DNA from: Hamiltosporidium tvaerminnensis
Lineage: Eukaryota > Microsporidia > Dubosqiidae
DNA: 64,000 nucleotides
Direction: 5' to 3'
NCBI GenBank assembly: GCA_022605425.2
Contig: CM061248.1
Span: forward strand, 1 to 64,000
Part shown: one piece after another, positions 34,799 to 45,280 of the stretch
Layout of the letters: every line of letters begins with the position of its first letter
How positions within the stretch are numbered: position 1 is the stretch's first letter
The notes under the pieces: generated by a model
What the model was told of the DNA's origin: nothing
The model's database searches: none
Seen by the model: only the letters and a program-made list of their open reading frames with translations
Program-made: the position numbers and the translations under genes

Positions 34799-34990
34799 TT
34801 AATAATAAGCATTAAAGAAATACTTTTCATTTGTTAATTTCATAGCCAAAGTGTTTTTTGCTTTGATACTTTTAATAGAAGCCAGTATAGCTCGCGGACT
34901 AAAATGAATGGCGCTGTTTGTTCTATATTGTTATAAAATCCTTTCTTATAGTTTTGTATTTCTGATATCGTTTTTATAATAGCTTTCTGA
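34799..34990 (-). pseudogene. Relic resembling the end of a retroelement integrase core
   Basis: The minus strand reads SAIHFSPRAILASIKSIKAK then NTLAMKLTNEKYFFNAYY and a stop. The preceding frame gives NYKKGFYNNIEQT before a shift. The combination of YNN followed by NSAIHFSP resembles the YNxTxHSAxxxSP motif near the end of DDE integrase domains of LTR retrotransposons. Weak, motif-level evidence only. Confidence 0.35.
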
Positions 34991-35499
34991 GTTAAGATAT
35001 CTCGTTTTTTAGAAGATTAAAAAATAAAAATACTATTGTATTTTTAAATATTTATTTCTTGTTTATAATAGGAAGTATTTTTTCTGAGATATGTCATTTA
35101 TATTTTTAAATATAACTAGTCTCTGTCTTTCTACTGTTTTTTTTTGCTAAACATAAGCCTATCACGTTAAAGATTTAGTTCCATTGCAAAAACATAAACA
35201 AATCTTCTAAATATATCGTCTTTTTCTAAAAAATTAATATTTATTTCTTAAACTCAAGAATAGATGAAAAATTTTGGCATATGTGTTACCACGATATTTT
35301 TTTTTGAAATACCATTCAAAGAAGCTCATAGAATAAGAGAATTGAAATCCTAAATTAAATATTTTATGAAATAGTATAGTACTGACTGTTTTATCTTCCA
35401 TATGCGAAATAGGTATAAAAGCTTTATTTTTTTGAGTGGGATTGATTATTAGGAACAAAATTTAAAGAGTAAATAGAAGAATATCACAATATTATTGCA

Positions 35500-36175
35500 T
35501 TATACACCAGGATAAAAACCGATGTCAAGATTCGGTATAATAGACTTCATATATGTTATTTTGGTTGGGAGAAAAAATAAGATACCACTCATTTAAGTAG
35601 GAATTACTTCCCAAGAGTCACTTCAAACAGTTAAAACGGAGAAACTTAAGAAGTATGACCTGCTATCTTTAAGATTTAGACCTGTTTTATATGTGCAGTA
35701 TTGAAATAATTTCGTATGTGATGACTTGAAATGGTATTGTGACAAAATGCCATAAGTTACACTTAAAAAGACTGCGAATACCCCAAAATGTAGAGACATA
35801 CATTTAGTCCAAAGTGCTTTAGCAAACAGCCGAAACAATTTCTTTTGATCAACGAAGAGGACTTGATTCAGGACCAAATGCCGACGAGAGCTGAGAGAGA
35901 GCAATAGGTGTTGTTATGAAAGCAGAGAGGCATGAGGAACTAACACACCCCTTAAAACAAGCCAGCAACGACGAAGATGATGTTTAAATTTTAAGAGCAA
36001 AAAATAATACATCCTTTATTGCAAAAGGCGGAACCACATTAGAGGAACCGACAAATAATATCAATGAAGAGCCGGATTTGGAAGAAGAAACGGTAGTGTG
36101 AAAAGAGAAGGAAAAAAATGCATAAGAATTGTAAAACATTTTAACCCAGAAATTTATTCAATAAAATTTATTCTT
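35500..36175 (+). mobile_element. 5'-truncated dead copy of the R4/Dong-like retrotransposon
   Basis: Matches the 3' part of the main element in inverted orientation: GATACCACTCATT(T)AAGTAGGAAT and TCACTTCCCAAGA-type endonuclease codons, GAGAAACTTAAGAAGTATGACC, GGTATTGTGACAAAAT, TTTGATCAACGAAGAGGA, GGAACCACATTAGAGGAACC, GAAGAAGAAACGGTAGT, and finally AACCCAGAAATTTATT, just past the protein end. Stops and indels are frequent. It begins near the start of the restriction-like endonuclease domain, typical of 5' truncation by target-primed reverse transcription. Confidence 0.85.
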
Positions 36176-37199
36176 TTATAACATAAAGAATTAAAACTAC
36201 GATTCATTCTAAGAAATCATAAGGGATGCCAATCTGGCTGATTGATTAGCCAACTTGACCTCCCTTAACATATATCTGTGGGTCAGACTATTAAATTTGT
36301 AAATTTGAAAAAAAATATTTCTTGTGGTTTAAAATCCATTCTGGAATATTATATTACAAACAATTTCCAAAAAAAATCTCGTTATAATTTCGGATAGATT
36401 AAGAAAATTTAACGAAAAGATATTTTTAATGTAATTACATATAAAAACCTTTAAGCTTCGTCTATACAAATAATTGCTTTTATAATTTCTGTTGTTTTGA
36501 ATGGTTTTTATTTTTATAGCGACGTTAATATTACTTAATTTTTTTCCTAAACTGATTAATCATCTGATATATCTAAATATAGAATGCACGGAATGTATAA
36601 GTTAAGCAATATATATTCAAATTTTTGTCATTTGGTATTTAGATGGAATTTGATTTTTTTCATATGTCCTAAAATTTAAAAAGCTCAAAAAGTAACGGTG
36701 ATTTTTTATATTCTGTCTGATTTTTTCTTTTAATTTCGATACAAAGAGTATGTAACAGACTGTCTTTCTGCTCACTTTCGATTGTTTGTGTGCTATATTT
36801 TTGCAAATAAAAATATATTATATGATATTCAGAGAGGTCGTTAAATAACATGATTGAGGGTAATTTATAGATAAAAATTCATTTACGAATCTATGAATAC
36901 AATTCTATATAATTGGTTTCTAATTAGCCTATAAATTTTAAAAGAGTAAAAACTATATGTCAGCCGAATATCATTCACATGGTATTTGAGATATTTATTA
37001 GATACTTTCATTTAAAAAAAAAATATTTGACAAACTACACCAAACACTGTTAAATATTTACTCTATTTTATTGAGTCTTGGGTTCGGTTTTCTTCTAAGA
37101 TATTTTTTAAAGAAAAAAACCTCATAATTTGTCATTTTTTTATTTCAAAATTATTTAGTAAAAATTGATGCGGTATTTAGACTAGTTCTGTCTAAAACC
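36176..37199. other. AT-rich spacer with one short coding-like patch
   Basis: 36209-36295 on the minus strand reads SLTHRYMLREVKLANQSARL before a stop, a GC-richer island directly beyond the retrotransposon relic. Otherwise nothing recognised. Confidence 0.4.
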
Positions 37200-37435
37200 T
37201 ACTATAATATATTATTTTCTAATATACTAATCTTTGGTTTGAATTTACTTTTTTTGATTTACGTATTTCATAATGCATTATACAATCTTTTTTGCTAAAC
37301 ACAACTTTTTTAGTGATTTTATAGCTAAGAATTGTGACCTTTCTAAAAATATAATTAAGATTAAGAAATTTATTATTTTTAGCATTATATACCTTTGAAT
37401 GTAATCTTTGTCCTTCAGTTTTTTTATCCATCTTC
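37200..37435 (-). mobile_element. Relic of the R4/Dong-like retrotransposon
   Basis: The 70-codon frame here starts TEGQRLHSKVYNAKNNKFLN after a short leader. It aligns to EIEKRKLHSKLYNARKNELV of the main element, and the following FRKVTILSYKITKKVVF aligns to LKRGNIRPRNEAVFCYI. It covers the linker between reverse transcriptase and zinc finger. Not an independent gene. Confidence 0.75.
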
Positions 37436-38084
37436 TAAAATTTCATCCTACATTTATTTTTATCTTAATCTGAACCACATTAGCCTTTTAAAAGTCAAGG
37501 ATAGATTTTAGTATATTTTTAGACTTTCATAATGGTAGTATTTATTAGTTTGTTTTTTACTATCAAGAATTGTGCATGTCTACATTAATAGTAATCGTTT
37601 TACATTTACAATAGTTCTTATACACTAAAATTTTAAAATATACGAATATGCAATTTAAATTATTATTTTTAAGTATAATTTTAAAAATCTGTTTTTTAAA
37701 GAAGCTTTTGTATTTGTTAAAGCTTTGTTCATTTTCCCACGTAAAAACAGTTTTCGATTTCTATATTGACTGAGCCAAGATTACATATTTGCTTGAAAAA
37801 TAAACGAACGTAAAGAATATGTGGAATGTAAATGAAGGAATAATATACCTACAAGTACAAATCTCAGCCTGTTTATATCTGGGGTCAGGGAGTGCACTGG
37901 AGAACAGTTTAACACTTATATTTCTTTATTATTAATTTTGAGAACAAATTATATAAACTTTAAACTTAAAACATTTTTTAATAAAATAATTTTTATTCCC
38001 TTAGAAAAAATTATTTAACCCTCTTTATGTAAAAAAACCCCATATTTTTAAAAAACAATGGAAAGTTCTATTTTTGATTTAATG
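37436..38084. other. AT-rich spacer
   Basis: No gene recognised. Confidence 0.5.
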
Positions 38085-38742
38085 GCATTAACGCGGTTCT
38101 AAGTTTAACATAAATAACTATTCTTTAACACTCCATCGGTACCTCTATGATACCTACGTCGAAAACCCTTTCATTTACTATGTCTGTAAAACCCAATTAA
38201 TAAGCAGGTGATTGCCCAACTTTGTTGATTTCCGTTGTATGGAATTTGATAGAAAACCTAAGCCCAGCCTGTGCTCCACCAAGCCTATGCAGCATTTCCA
38301 CTTACTCTACACTTCCTGAACCAAATAAACTTCTAGCCAAGATACATCTTGAAGACTTACTTGGTTTTCTTAGACATTCTAGTGTCATGCCCACTGGTAT
38401 AATCTGCTACTTAGCTTTCCTATGATTAAAGAGTTTTAATTTTATATCTTCCAGAAATCGAGTTTTCTAACTCTATAATCAAGGCTAGGTCTCCATGCTT
38501 TTACATGTCAATTACCTCCGATTCCATAGTGTTTACAGTTTAGTCACATAATAAAATACAAAATACATTTAGTGATAAAGTTTCGGCATTTCTATAGACC
38601 TTATAGTTTTCATACAAATACCATGAACAATTTAGAATACAGTGCGGTTTTATTTCTACCTGAAATTCAAACAATGATCCTCACATCAGTTCCACACACT
38701 CACCCTCAAGTAAATAGTTTTTAGGAGTTATTCTCCCTCCAC
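38085..38742 (-). mobile_element. 660 bp dispersed repeat, copy C
   Basis: Full length, same orientation as copy A: from CATTAACGCGGTTCTAAGTTT through AACTTCTAGCCAAGATACATC and TCCACACACTCACCCTCAAG to TTATTCTCCCTCCACCC. The 67-codon frame at 38222-38425 is inside it and is not conserved as a frame in copies A and B. Confidence 0.8.
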
Positions 38743-38863
38743 CCTTATTTTTAAAATTAATAAGTATTTTTTTACCATTAAAAGCATATAATAAAACCGA
38801 AATTATTCAAATTTAAGCATTTCCGATTGCAAAAAATGTTTAAAAATATAATTTTATATTTTT

Positions 38864-39490
38864 TTCCTTCAAAAATAGATTATTAAACCAATTTCATTAT
38901 TTAAGGATATTAAAGTTATAATTTCAAATATGTTTCCTTCAAAAATAGATTATTAAATTATTATTGGCAAAAAGATATTAAAGTTATAATTTCAAATATG
39001 TTTCCTTCAAAAATAGATTATTAAACCAATTTCATTATTTAAGGATATTAAAGTTATAATTTCAAATATGTTTCCTTCAAAAATAGATTATTAAATTATT
39101 ATTGGCAAAAAGATATTAAAGTTATAATTTCAAATATGTTTCCTTCAAAAATAGATTATTAAATTATTATTGGCAAAAAGATATTAAAGTTATAATTTCA
39201 AATATGTTTCCTTCAAAAATAGATTATTAAATTATTATTGGCAAAAAGATATTAAAGTTATAATTTCAAATATGTTTCCTTCAAAAATAAATTATTAGAT
39301 TATTATTGGCAAAAATATATTAAAGTTATAATTTCAAATATGTTTCCTTCAAAAATAGATTATTAAATTATTATTGGCAAAAAGATATTAAAGTAATAAT
39401 TTTATATAAATTTCCTTCAAAAATAAATTATTAGATTATTATTGGCAAAAATATATTAAAGTTATAATTTTATATGAATTTTCTTCAACA
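38864..39490. repeat. 68-70 bp tandem array, nine units
   Basis: The landmark TTCCTTCAAAAATA recurs at 38864, 38934, 39002, 39072, 39140, 39208, 39276, 39344 and 39412, and a decayed tenth at 39480. Two unit types exist: a 70 bp form with AAACCAATTTCATTATTTAAGG and a 68 bp form with AAATTATTATTGGCAAAAA. The order is 70, 68, 70, 68, 68, 68, then variants, suggesting duplication of a two-unit block. It lies about 200 bp past the coatomer gamma stop codon. Confidence 0.95.
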
Positions 39491-39692
39491 AATAAGCCTA
39501 AAAATCATTTTTCTTTCCAAAAGATGATTAATATGCAATTTGCTTCTTTTTTTAATAATTACCAAACTTATTATCTGAACATTTATAGACACACCAACTA
39601 ACTATCTAAAAATAAAATATTTAAGGAAATTAAAAATTTTTTTACTATTAAATAATTTAAATAAAATATTAAATTTTTAGAACATAAAAGAT

Positions 39693-42164
39693 TTATTCAA
39701 TTATTCTGCAAATCCTATCAACAATTTCTTTGGTATTTCCAGAAATATTTAATTCACAATAAACTTTACCTTTATTTTCTAGTAAGACATTAATCCAAAC
39801 ACTATCTTCTTCATTTACATGAACACCACACAGACTCATTTCTACTTTCGTATTTTCAATATTTTGATCTTCTACTCGTAAATTTAATAAATTTAAAACT
39901 TTTTCTCTTCCTTCCATCAAATCACGTACTTCTAAACATAAATTCATTTTTTTATTTTCTTTTAGTTCTTTACATGGTAATTCATTTCTGAAATAATCAA
40001 GATAATTGATAAATAATGGAATAAATTGAAGATATTCTGTTTCTAGGTCATTAAAGTCATCATCTACACACAAATCATAACATAGAGCACCATTAAATAT
40101 TATCTGGTCTCCAATTTCTTCACTAGATTTAAATATTTTAATTTCTACATTTTTCTTTTCCATAAAACCAATATTTCCCAAATCAGCTTCATAAATATTT
40201 TTTTCTCCTTTCATTAGAAGTTGTATGACTCCATTTAAAACATTTACACCTTCTAAATTACTTTGAACAGAAAATTTAAAACTAAAAAAATCCGAATAAA
40301 TCAATTTTTCTACCGAAACGAAGAAATCAGAATTATCGACCAAAACAATCTCTTCGGATTTTTTAATCAAAAAATCTTTCTCCACCTGAATTTCCTCTTC
40401 CTTCTCATCCACTTCTACCCCCATAACATCTAAAACACTTTCTTTTAAAGATCCCAACTCTTCATAAGAAAACATTTCATTTTTTCTTTTAATTTCTTTT
40501 ATTTCCAATAATCCGTATAAAAATCGACTTACATTTTTAATATATTCATCTTCATCATAACAAGCAGTAACAACAATATTTTTATTAACAAATCCCATTC
40601 TAAACATTGCCATCAAAGCACCTCCTCTAACCCATGAATTATCTAAAATAAGTCTGTTTAAAACGTGCATATAATTTTTACTTTGAATACTAAATTTACT
40701 TAAAATATAAAGAATATCCAAACTTAATTCATAATACTGACTGTCTTCTAAATACGAACATAAAATATTCAAAACATTTTCTGTAAATTCATTATAAATA
40801 TTTACATTTACATCTTCGTTTCTGTAAGATTCTATTACTCTTTCTATAACTTGAATTAGATGCCTTTTAAATTTTAAAGTTCCTTTTTCTGTCAAAGCTT
40901 TGTTTGCAAATTCTAGAAATTCTTTTCCTTTTTCTTTGTATTTTAGTGTCATTCTTTCCAATGCACTGATTAAAATTATTTTGAAACTGTCAGGCAAAGT
41001 TCCTATAAATTCAGGAATTAAAGAAATCAGACGGTCTACTGTCTCTTCGTTTCCTGTTTTAAGAAGAATAGTGATTGCTAGAAGAGAAGTTGTTTTATTG
41101 CTATCAGATATCATGTCTTCTATTTCTTTATTTGCTTGTGAAATAGCAGAAATAAAAGAATTTTGAACGAAAGATGTTTTTTTAGATTCTTTTTTAAATT
41201 TATGTGATTCTTCTACGTAATTTTCAGTTTCCAAATATAAATTTTCAGAAGAACTTTCAGTTCCTTTTAATGTCAAATCCTGCAATACTCTTAATCCAGC
41301 AAATTTAATAATTTTTCTATTTGATCTTAAAAAGGAACGAAGTGTCGAAACAATTGCCGGTAAAAATTGTAAAATATCATCATTTTGAAATGTCAAAATA
41401 CTCCTTATTGCTTCAAGTGCATACATCTCTTCTTTACACGAAATATATTTTTTAAGAATTTCAGAACACAATTTTATATTTTTTTTGTATAAATGCGTTG
41501 AAAGTCTGATAATAAAAAAAGCGGGAATTCCTCTTCTATCCTTATTTTCTTTAAGAAGTACCAATAAAGAATTTATGTCACTTGATTTCAATTCATAAAG
41601 AAGTGCAAGAGAATGATAATTTGTTATTTGCTTGTCTGTAAAAAAATTGTGATTTAATGTCCATTTTTTAACTAAAATATGTGAATTTTGTTTCTCAATA
41701 TTAGAATCAGTAAGAATTCGATATAAAATACGAATTGCTGTAGATTTTCTTTGAATAGAATTTGATAGAAGAGCTTGTAAAACAAATTTTTCAAAATCGT
41801 TTAACATTACAGGAGGAATCATCATGAATAGAGTAGAAAGTGAATTTGCTTTAAGATTGTCTTGTTTTATTGTTCCTAAATCCTTAGAAACAACAGAAAT
41901 ACCAAAATATGAATCTGGTGTCTTTTTAATAATCATAGGTAATACAGAGTATACAACATGTCGTAAATAAACATCTTTAGATGTAAAAATTCTTAAAATA
42001 TAAAGATATATCGATTTTAAAGAATCTGGTGATAAGGAATGCGAGGAAACAAAATTTGCCAATGCATTCAATGCTCGTACATATTTTCTGGTCGTAGGAG
42101 TTTGTGCTGCAAATGTTGTTTGAAATTGTTTTAAAAGATCTTTTTCTGAAGAAATTTCTGTCAT
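39693..42164 (-). CDS. SEC21: Coatomer subunit gamma (COPI, Sec21)
   Basis: 823 residues from ATG, slightly shorter than yeast or human gamma-COP (about 870-940). Residues 1 to about 540 form an adaptin-type helical solenoid: KDVYLRHVVYSVLPMII, FEKFVLQALLSNSIQRKSTA, AIRILYRIL, KYISCKEEMYALEAIRSILT, and WVRGGALMAMFRMGF. An acidic linker near 560-590 follows, and the last 230 residues match the gamma appendage (a beta-sandwich then a platform subdomain ending INVLLENKGKVYCELNISGN). The protein is part of the F subcomplex of the COPI coat, which buds retrograde Golgi-to-ER vesicles and recruits Arf-GAP. CCCC lies six bases before the ATG on the coding strand. Intronless. Confidence 0.93.
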   Translation of the reverse strand: MTEISSEKDLLKQFQTTFAAQTPTTRKYVRALNALANFVSSHSLSPDSLKSIYLYILRIFTSKDVYLRHVVYSVLPMIIKKTPDSYFGISVVSKDLGTIKQDNLKANSLSTLFMMIPPVMLNDFEKFVLQALLSNSIQRKSTAIRILYRILTDSNIEKQNSHILVKKWTLNHNFFTDKQITNYHSLALLYELKSSDINSLLVLLKENKDRRGIPAFFIIRLSTHLYKKNIKLCSEILKKYISCKEEMYALEAIRSILTFQNDDILQFLPAIVSTLRSFLRSNRKIIKFAGLRVLQDLTLKGTESSSENLYLETENYVEESHKFKKESKKTSFVQNSFISAISQANKEIEDMISDSNKTTSLLAITILLKTGNEETVDRLISLIPEFIGTLPDSFKIILISALERMTLKYKEKGKEFLEFANKALTEKGTLKFKRHLIQVIERVIESYRNEDVNVNIYNEFTENVLNILCSYLEDSQYYELSLDILYILSKFSIQSKNYMHVLNRLILDNSWVRGGALMAMFRMGFVNKNIVVTACYDEDEYIKNVSRFLYGLLEIKEIKRKNEMFSYEELGSLKESVLDVMGVEVDEKEEEIQVEKDFLIKKSEEIVLVDNSDFFVSVEKLIYSDFFSFKFSVQSNLEGVNVLNGVIQLLMKGEKNIYEADLGNIGFMEKKNVEIKIFKSSEEIGDQIIFNGALCYDLCVDDDFNDLETEYLQFIPLFINYLDYFRNELPCKELKENKKMNLCLEVRDLMEGREKVLNLLNLRVEDQNIENTKVEMSLCGVHVNEEDSVWINVLLENKGKVYCELNISGNTKEIVDRICRIIE

Positions 42165-42170
42165 TGAAAA

Positions 42171-42174
42171 GGGG
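42171..42174 (-). promoter_or_regulatory. CCCC signal before coatomer gamma
   Basis: The minus strand reads AAACCCCTTTTCAATG, where the ATG is the start codon. Same CCC-type motif as at the ribosomal-protein genes. Confidence 0.55.
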
Positions 42175-42925
42175 TTTCGATAGTTTTTTGTAAATTTCTT
42201 TATTAATTTAGTTTTATTACAAGAAAAATATAACCAAGTAAAGGAAAAAGGAAAGTTAAATTTTTAAGAAAAAAAAATTTAAAAAAAAGAATTTCATTTT
42301 AAAGGATAGAAATTAAAATATTTTCTAATTATTGAATTTTAGGTTCAAACGAGAAATCACTGATATAATTTTATAGAAAAATGTAATTTATTGTATTTAT
42401 GATTTCTTTAATTGGACAAATATATTTTTTGAATAATTTAAGAAAATTCACTGTTTAAACCTCTTTTTAACCTTAAAAATATAAACGTGATTTATTTTCT
42501 TATCGAAGAATATTTTTGCAATTAGCATATTAATTAGAATATTTATAATTTAATTTTATTCATAAGAAATTAGGAAGAATTAAAGCGATACAACGGTAGT
42601 GAATCTTTAGGTTTTTAAAAAATAATTATTTAATACTCGAGTGTATTCCTACTTGTAATGTTGTATAATTAACGTGTAAAGAGACAATACTTTTTTACTG
42701 TCTAATATTTAATTTCTCTTTTGAATTTTTAACTTTAAATTTTCCCCATCTTTTTGGATTAGAAACTGTGAGCTTCTTTTTTTTTCAAATTTTTGTTTGA
42801 TTAATATTTCTTATTTATTGTGAATCTACCATTTCATTTTATTGTAGTATTTTCTTTTCAAGTCTCTTCTTCTTTTGATATATAAAACAAATTTATTTCA
42901 TTTATTAAATTGAATATAATAATTA

Positions 42926-42968
42926 TTCTTAAGTACTATGGACTGAATGTATGCCTCTATTCTTACTG
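42926..42968 (-). mobile_element. Short relic of the R4/Dong-like retrotransposon
   Basis: TTCTTAAGTACTATGGACTG followed by AATGTATGCCTC matches 56412-56445 of the main element with one mismatch over 33 bases. Flanks are unrelated. Confidence 0.65.
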
Positions 42969-43157
42969 ATACTTCGAATTGTAAAGTACCTTTTAAGGGG
43001 TAATCGTTTACAATCTAAATGAAAAAATAAAATGTAAAAAAAAATTTATAGAAACTGTAAAATTTTGCAACTTAAATAAATTCTAAAAGGAAATTATTAT
43101 TACAGTTTATTGACTGTAAAAAATTGTTTTTTCTATTAAAATTTATAATTTTAAACG

Positions 43158-43370
43158 TATAAATTTATTTGCTTACCTTGGAAAATATGATACTCAAAGA
43201 AATATTTTTTAATTGTAAATTTATTTATCGAATAATAAATTTGTTTGCTAATCTCAATGAATTTAAACTAAAAAAATATTTTTTAATTGTAAATTTATTT
43301 ATGGAATCAGTAATTTGTTTGCTAATCTTGGAGAATATGATACCCAAAGAAATATTTAAAATTCTAATTT
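43158..43370. repeat. Imperfect tandem repeat, unit about 75 bp
   Basis: The block AAATTT(A/G)TTTGCTNA recurs at about 43162, 43238 and 43312, followed by A-rich AAAGAAATATTTTTTAATTG units. Accounts for the open but repetitive 69-codon frame there. Confidence 0.75.
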
Positions 43371-43804
43371 TTTTTTAGTTTGTAAATTTGTTTGGAGATT
43401 TACATTAAATTACCAAAAGGATCTTTTTTTTGGGAATCAATTTCTTATTTACTTCTTATTTCATAATTCAAATCCAACTTTATTTTTCCTCTAGAGTATT
43501 GTATTATAGTTTAAATCATAAGAAATATTAAATATTTATTAGATAGCTTATATGAATCTAGAAAGAGTATATTTTAAAAGAGAATATTGTAAAATTTATA
43601 AATAATAATACTTTACAGAAAAGATGAAATATTTATTTCAAGTTCAAAGAAATATTTTGGAATGTTTATTAAGTTTCTAAAAAGTTAATTCATAATTAAA
43701 AATATATTGTTGAAATAATATAATTTTATATTTTTGGTTGATATATTTTTTAAAAAAATAGAAAAAAAGATAAAAATAGTATTCACTGTCTTTTAATGAA
43801 GTTT

Positions 43805-45280
43805 CTAATGTGCTATAATAGGTAGATTCCCTGTAACAATAACATCTTCTAGTATAGAACCATCCGGTATTTGTATAGAAGAATTTTCATTTGCTATGAT
43901 AATCACTGTTCCTTTTAGAACAACATTTTTACCGAATCTGACATTTCCACTGACAGTGAGATGGTCGAGTTCTAAAATATCGGGAATTGTAAGAAAAGAT
44001 TTCATGAAACTTGAAACTTCTTTGAAGTTTTTCCCAAGAAGTTTGACCAATGGATTTTGTAAGTATATTCGTTTTGGGTTGACACCTAAAGTACCTTCTC
44101 TCTCAATAAACAAATTGCTTTGGAGTAGAAACAAGTCGGAGCATGTTTTTACAGGAAGAAATCTTCTTCTCGGCACTACCATTCCAGCAGCTTTAGGAAA
44201 ATATTTTATTGCTGCGCCAATAGCTGTTTCCAACTGAATTACTGTTTCACCGGAAGTAGGCAGTTTCTTACGGTTGACAATAATATCCAAATCGAGAGGA
44301 CCAGAATCAAGAACTTTTTTTACTGTTTTAAGATTTATCCAGACAGAATTCGTATTAAAAATCTTAAATTTTCTTACACTGGTAAATTCACTTTTTTTTT
44401 CGTCGGGCACTTGAGCGATTTCTAGAAGTCTCAAAGAATTTTCATATTTAACGAGTGTTCCACCTTTGATGTCTGCACGTGTTTTTTCTGTTACTTCCAT
44501 AAGAAAGTCAATGTCGTTCTCGATGAGATGTTCTAGGATTTTGAAATCGACAGTGGCTGCCAAATTGTCGATGTTGCTAACAAACAGATATTCTTTACCT
44601 TCATTTATCAGTTCATCAAGCATTCCTGTATCTTTCAATGACTGTAGAAGATCACCGTGTCCGGGTGGATAGAAACAAGCATCGGCATTACTTGTACAAA
44701 GAGGTAGTAAGGAATCTTCTGAAATTCTTGGAAATATACTTTGTGAAAATGTTCTTATTCCGTTGTATCTAAATATCATTTTGTTTGTAGATTTCTCTGT
44801 ATTGAAGCTATTCATGAGAATCAGTGGTACGCAAACTTTATGTTCTTTATGAAGATTGTCTATTTGCTTTACACAGAGATCTAAAAAATTTTGACCATTT
44901 CTTACTTTTATAGCACTCTTTGGTCCGACACAGCCCATTGTTGTTCCAAGTCCACCGTTAAGCTTCAAGACAGCCAGTTTTTCAAGCAATTTTGAAGATT
45001 TGTTCGGATCTTCATCGTGCAAGTCGTTATACATAATAATTTTGTCTTCCGGTGGTGGTTTTATATCATCCCATCTTATTTTTTCATCTTTTATTTTCAA
45101 AAATCTCTCAAATAGCCGATAAAATTGATCGAGATTGCCTGGTGTCGCTTTATAGTCTTTTGTAGACTTAAGAATGTTTATTTCATGCTTCATTCTTTCT
45201 AATAGTATTCGTTTTCTTCGCTCCTGATATTCCAACGAAGATTTTATTAAATGTTGATCATCATTTTCCATGGAACCCAT
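43805..45280 (-). CDS. UGP1: UTP-glucose-1-phosphate uridylyltransferase
   Basis: 491 residues, normal for eukaryotic UGPase (about 500). The nucleotide-binding motif KLNGGLGTTMGCVGPKSAI is near residues 110-128. PPGHGDLLQSL near 205 and VSNIDNLAATVD near 235 follow, then KGGTLVKYENSLRLLEIAQV, FNTNSVWINL and the left-handed beta-helix C-terminus (LDHLTVSGNVRFGKNVVLKG). Enzyme makes UDP-glucose from UTP and glucose-1-phosphate in the cytosol, feeding trehalose, glycan and wall synthesis. Two ATGs, three codons apart, are possible starts; the GGGTTCC between them could act as a GGG-type upstream signal for the second (45271). A CACGTG palindrome lies at 45292-45297, of unknown meaning. Confidence 0.96.
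   Translation of the reverse strand: MGSMENDDQHLIKSSLEYQERRKRILLERMKHEINILKSTKDYKATPGNLDQFYRLFERFLKIKDEKIRWDDIKPPPEDKIIMYNDLHDEDPNKSSKLLEKLAVLKLNGGLGTTMGCVGPKSAIKVRNGQNFLDLCVKQIDNLHKEHKVCVPLILMNSFNTEKSTNKMIFRYNGIRTFSQSIFPRISEDSLLPLCTSNADACFYPPGHGDLLQSLKDTGMLDELINEGKEYLFVSNIDNLAATVDFKILEHLIENDIDFLMEVTEKTRADIKGGTLVKYENSLRLLEIAQVPDEKKSEFTSVRKFKIFNTNSVWINLKTVKKVLDSGPLDLDIIVNRKKLPTSGETVIQLETAIGAAIKYFPKAAGMVVPRRRFLPVKTCSDLFLLQSNLFIEREGTLGVNPKRIYLQNPLVKLLGKNFKEVSSFMKSFLTIPDILELDHLTVSGNVRFGKNVVLKGTVIIIANENSSIQIPDGSILEDVIVTGNLPIIAH

Noticed and set aside
35623..35904. 93-codon minus-strand frame
   Set aside because: Antisense shadow of the plus-strand retrotransposon relic at 35500-36175.
38222..38425. 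67-codon frame inside repeat copy C
   Set aside because: Not conserved as an open frame in copies A and B of the same repeat.
38864..39490. Regularly spaced repeats that could suggest a CRISPR array
   Set aside because: Units are contiguous with no unique spacers and the genome is eukaryotic; it is a minisatellite.
43896..44237. 113-codon plus-strand frame
   Set aside because: Antisense shadow of UGP1.
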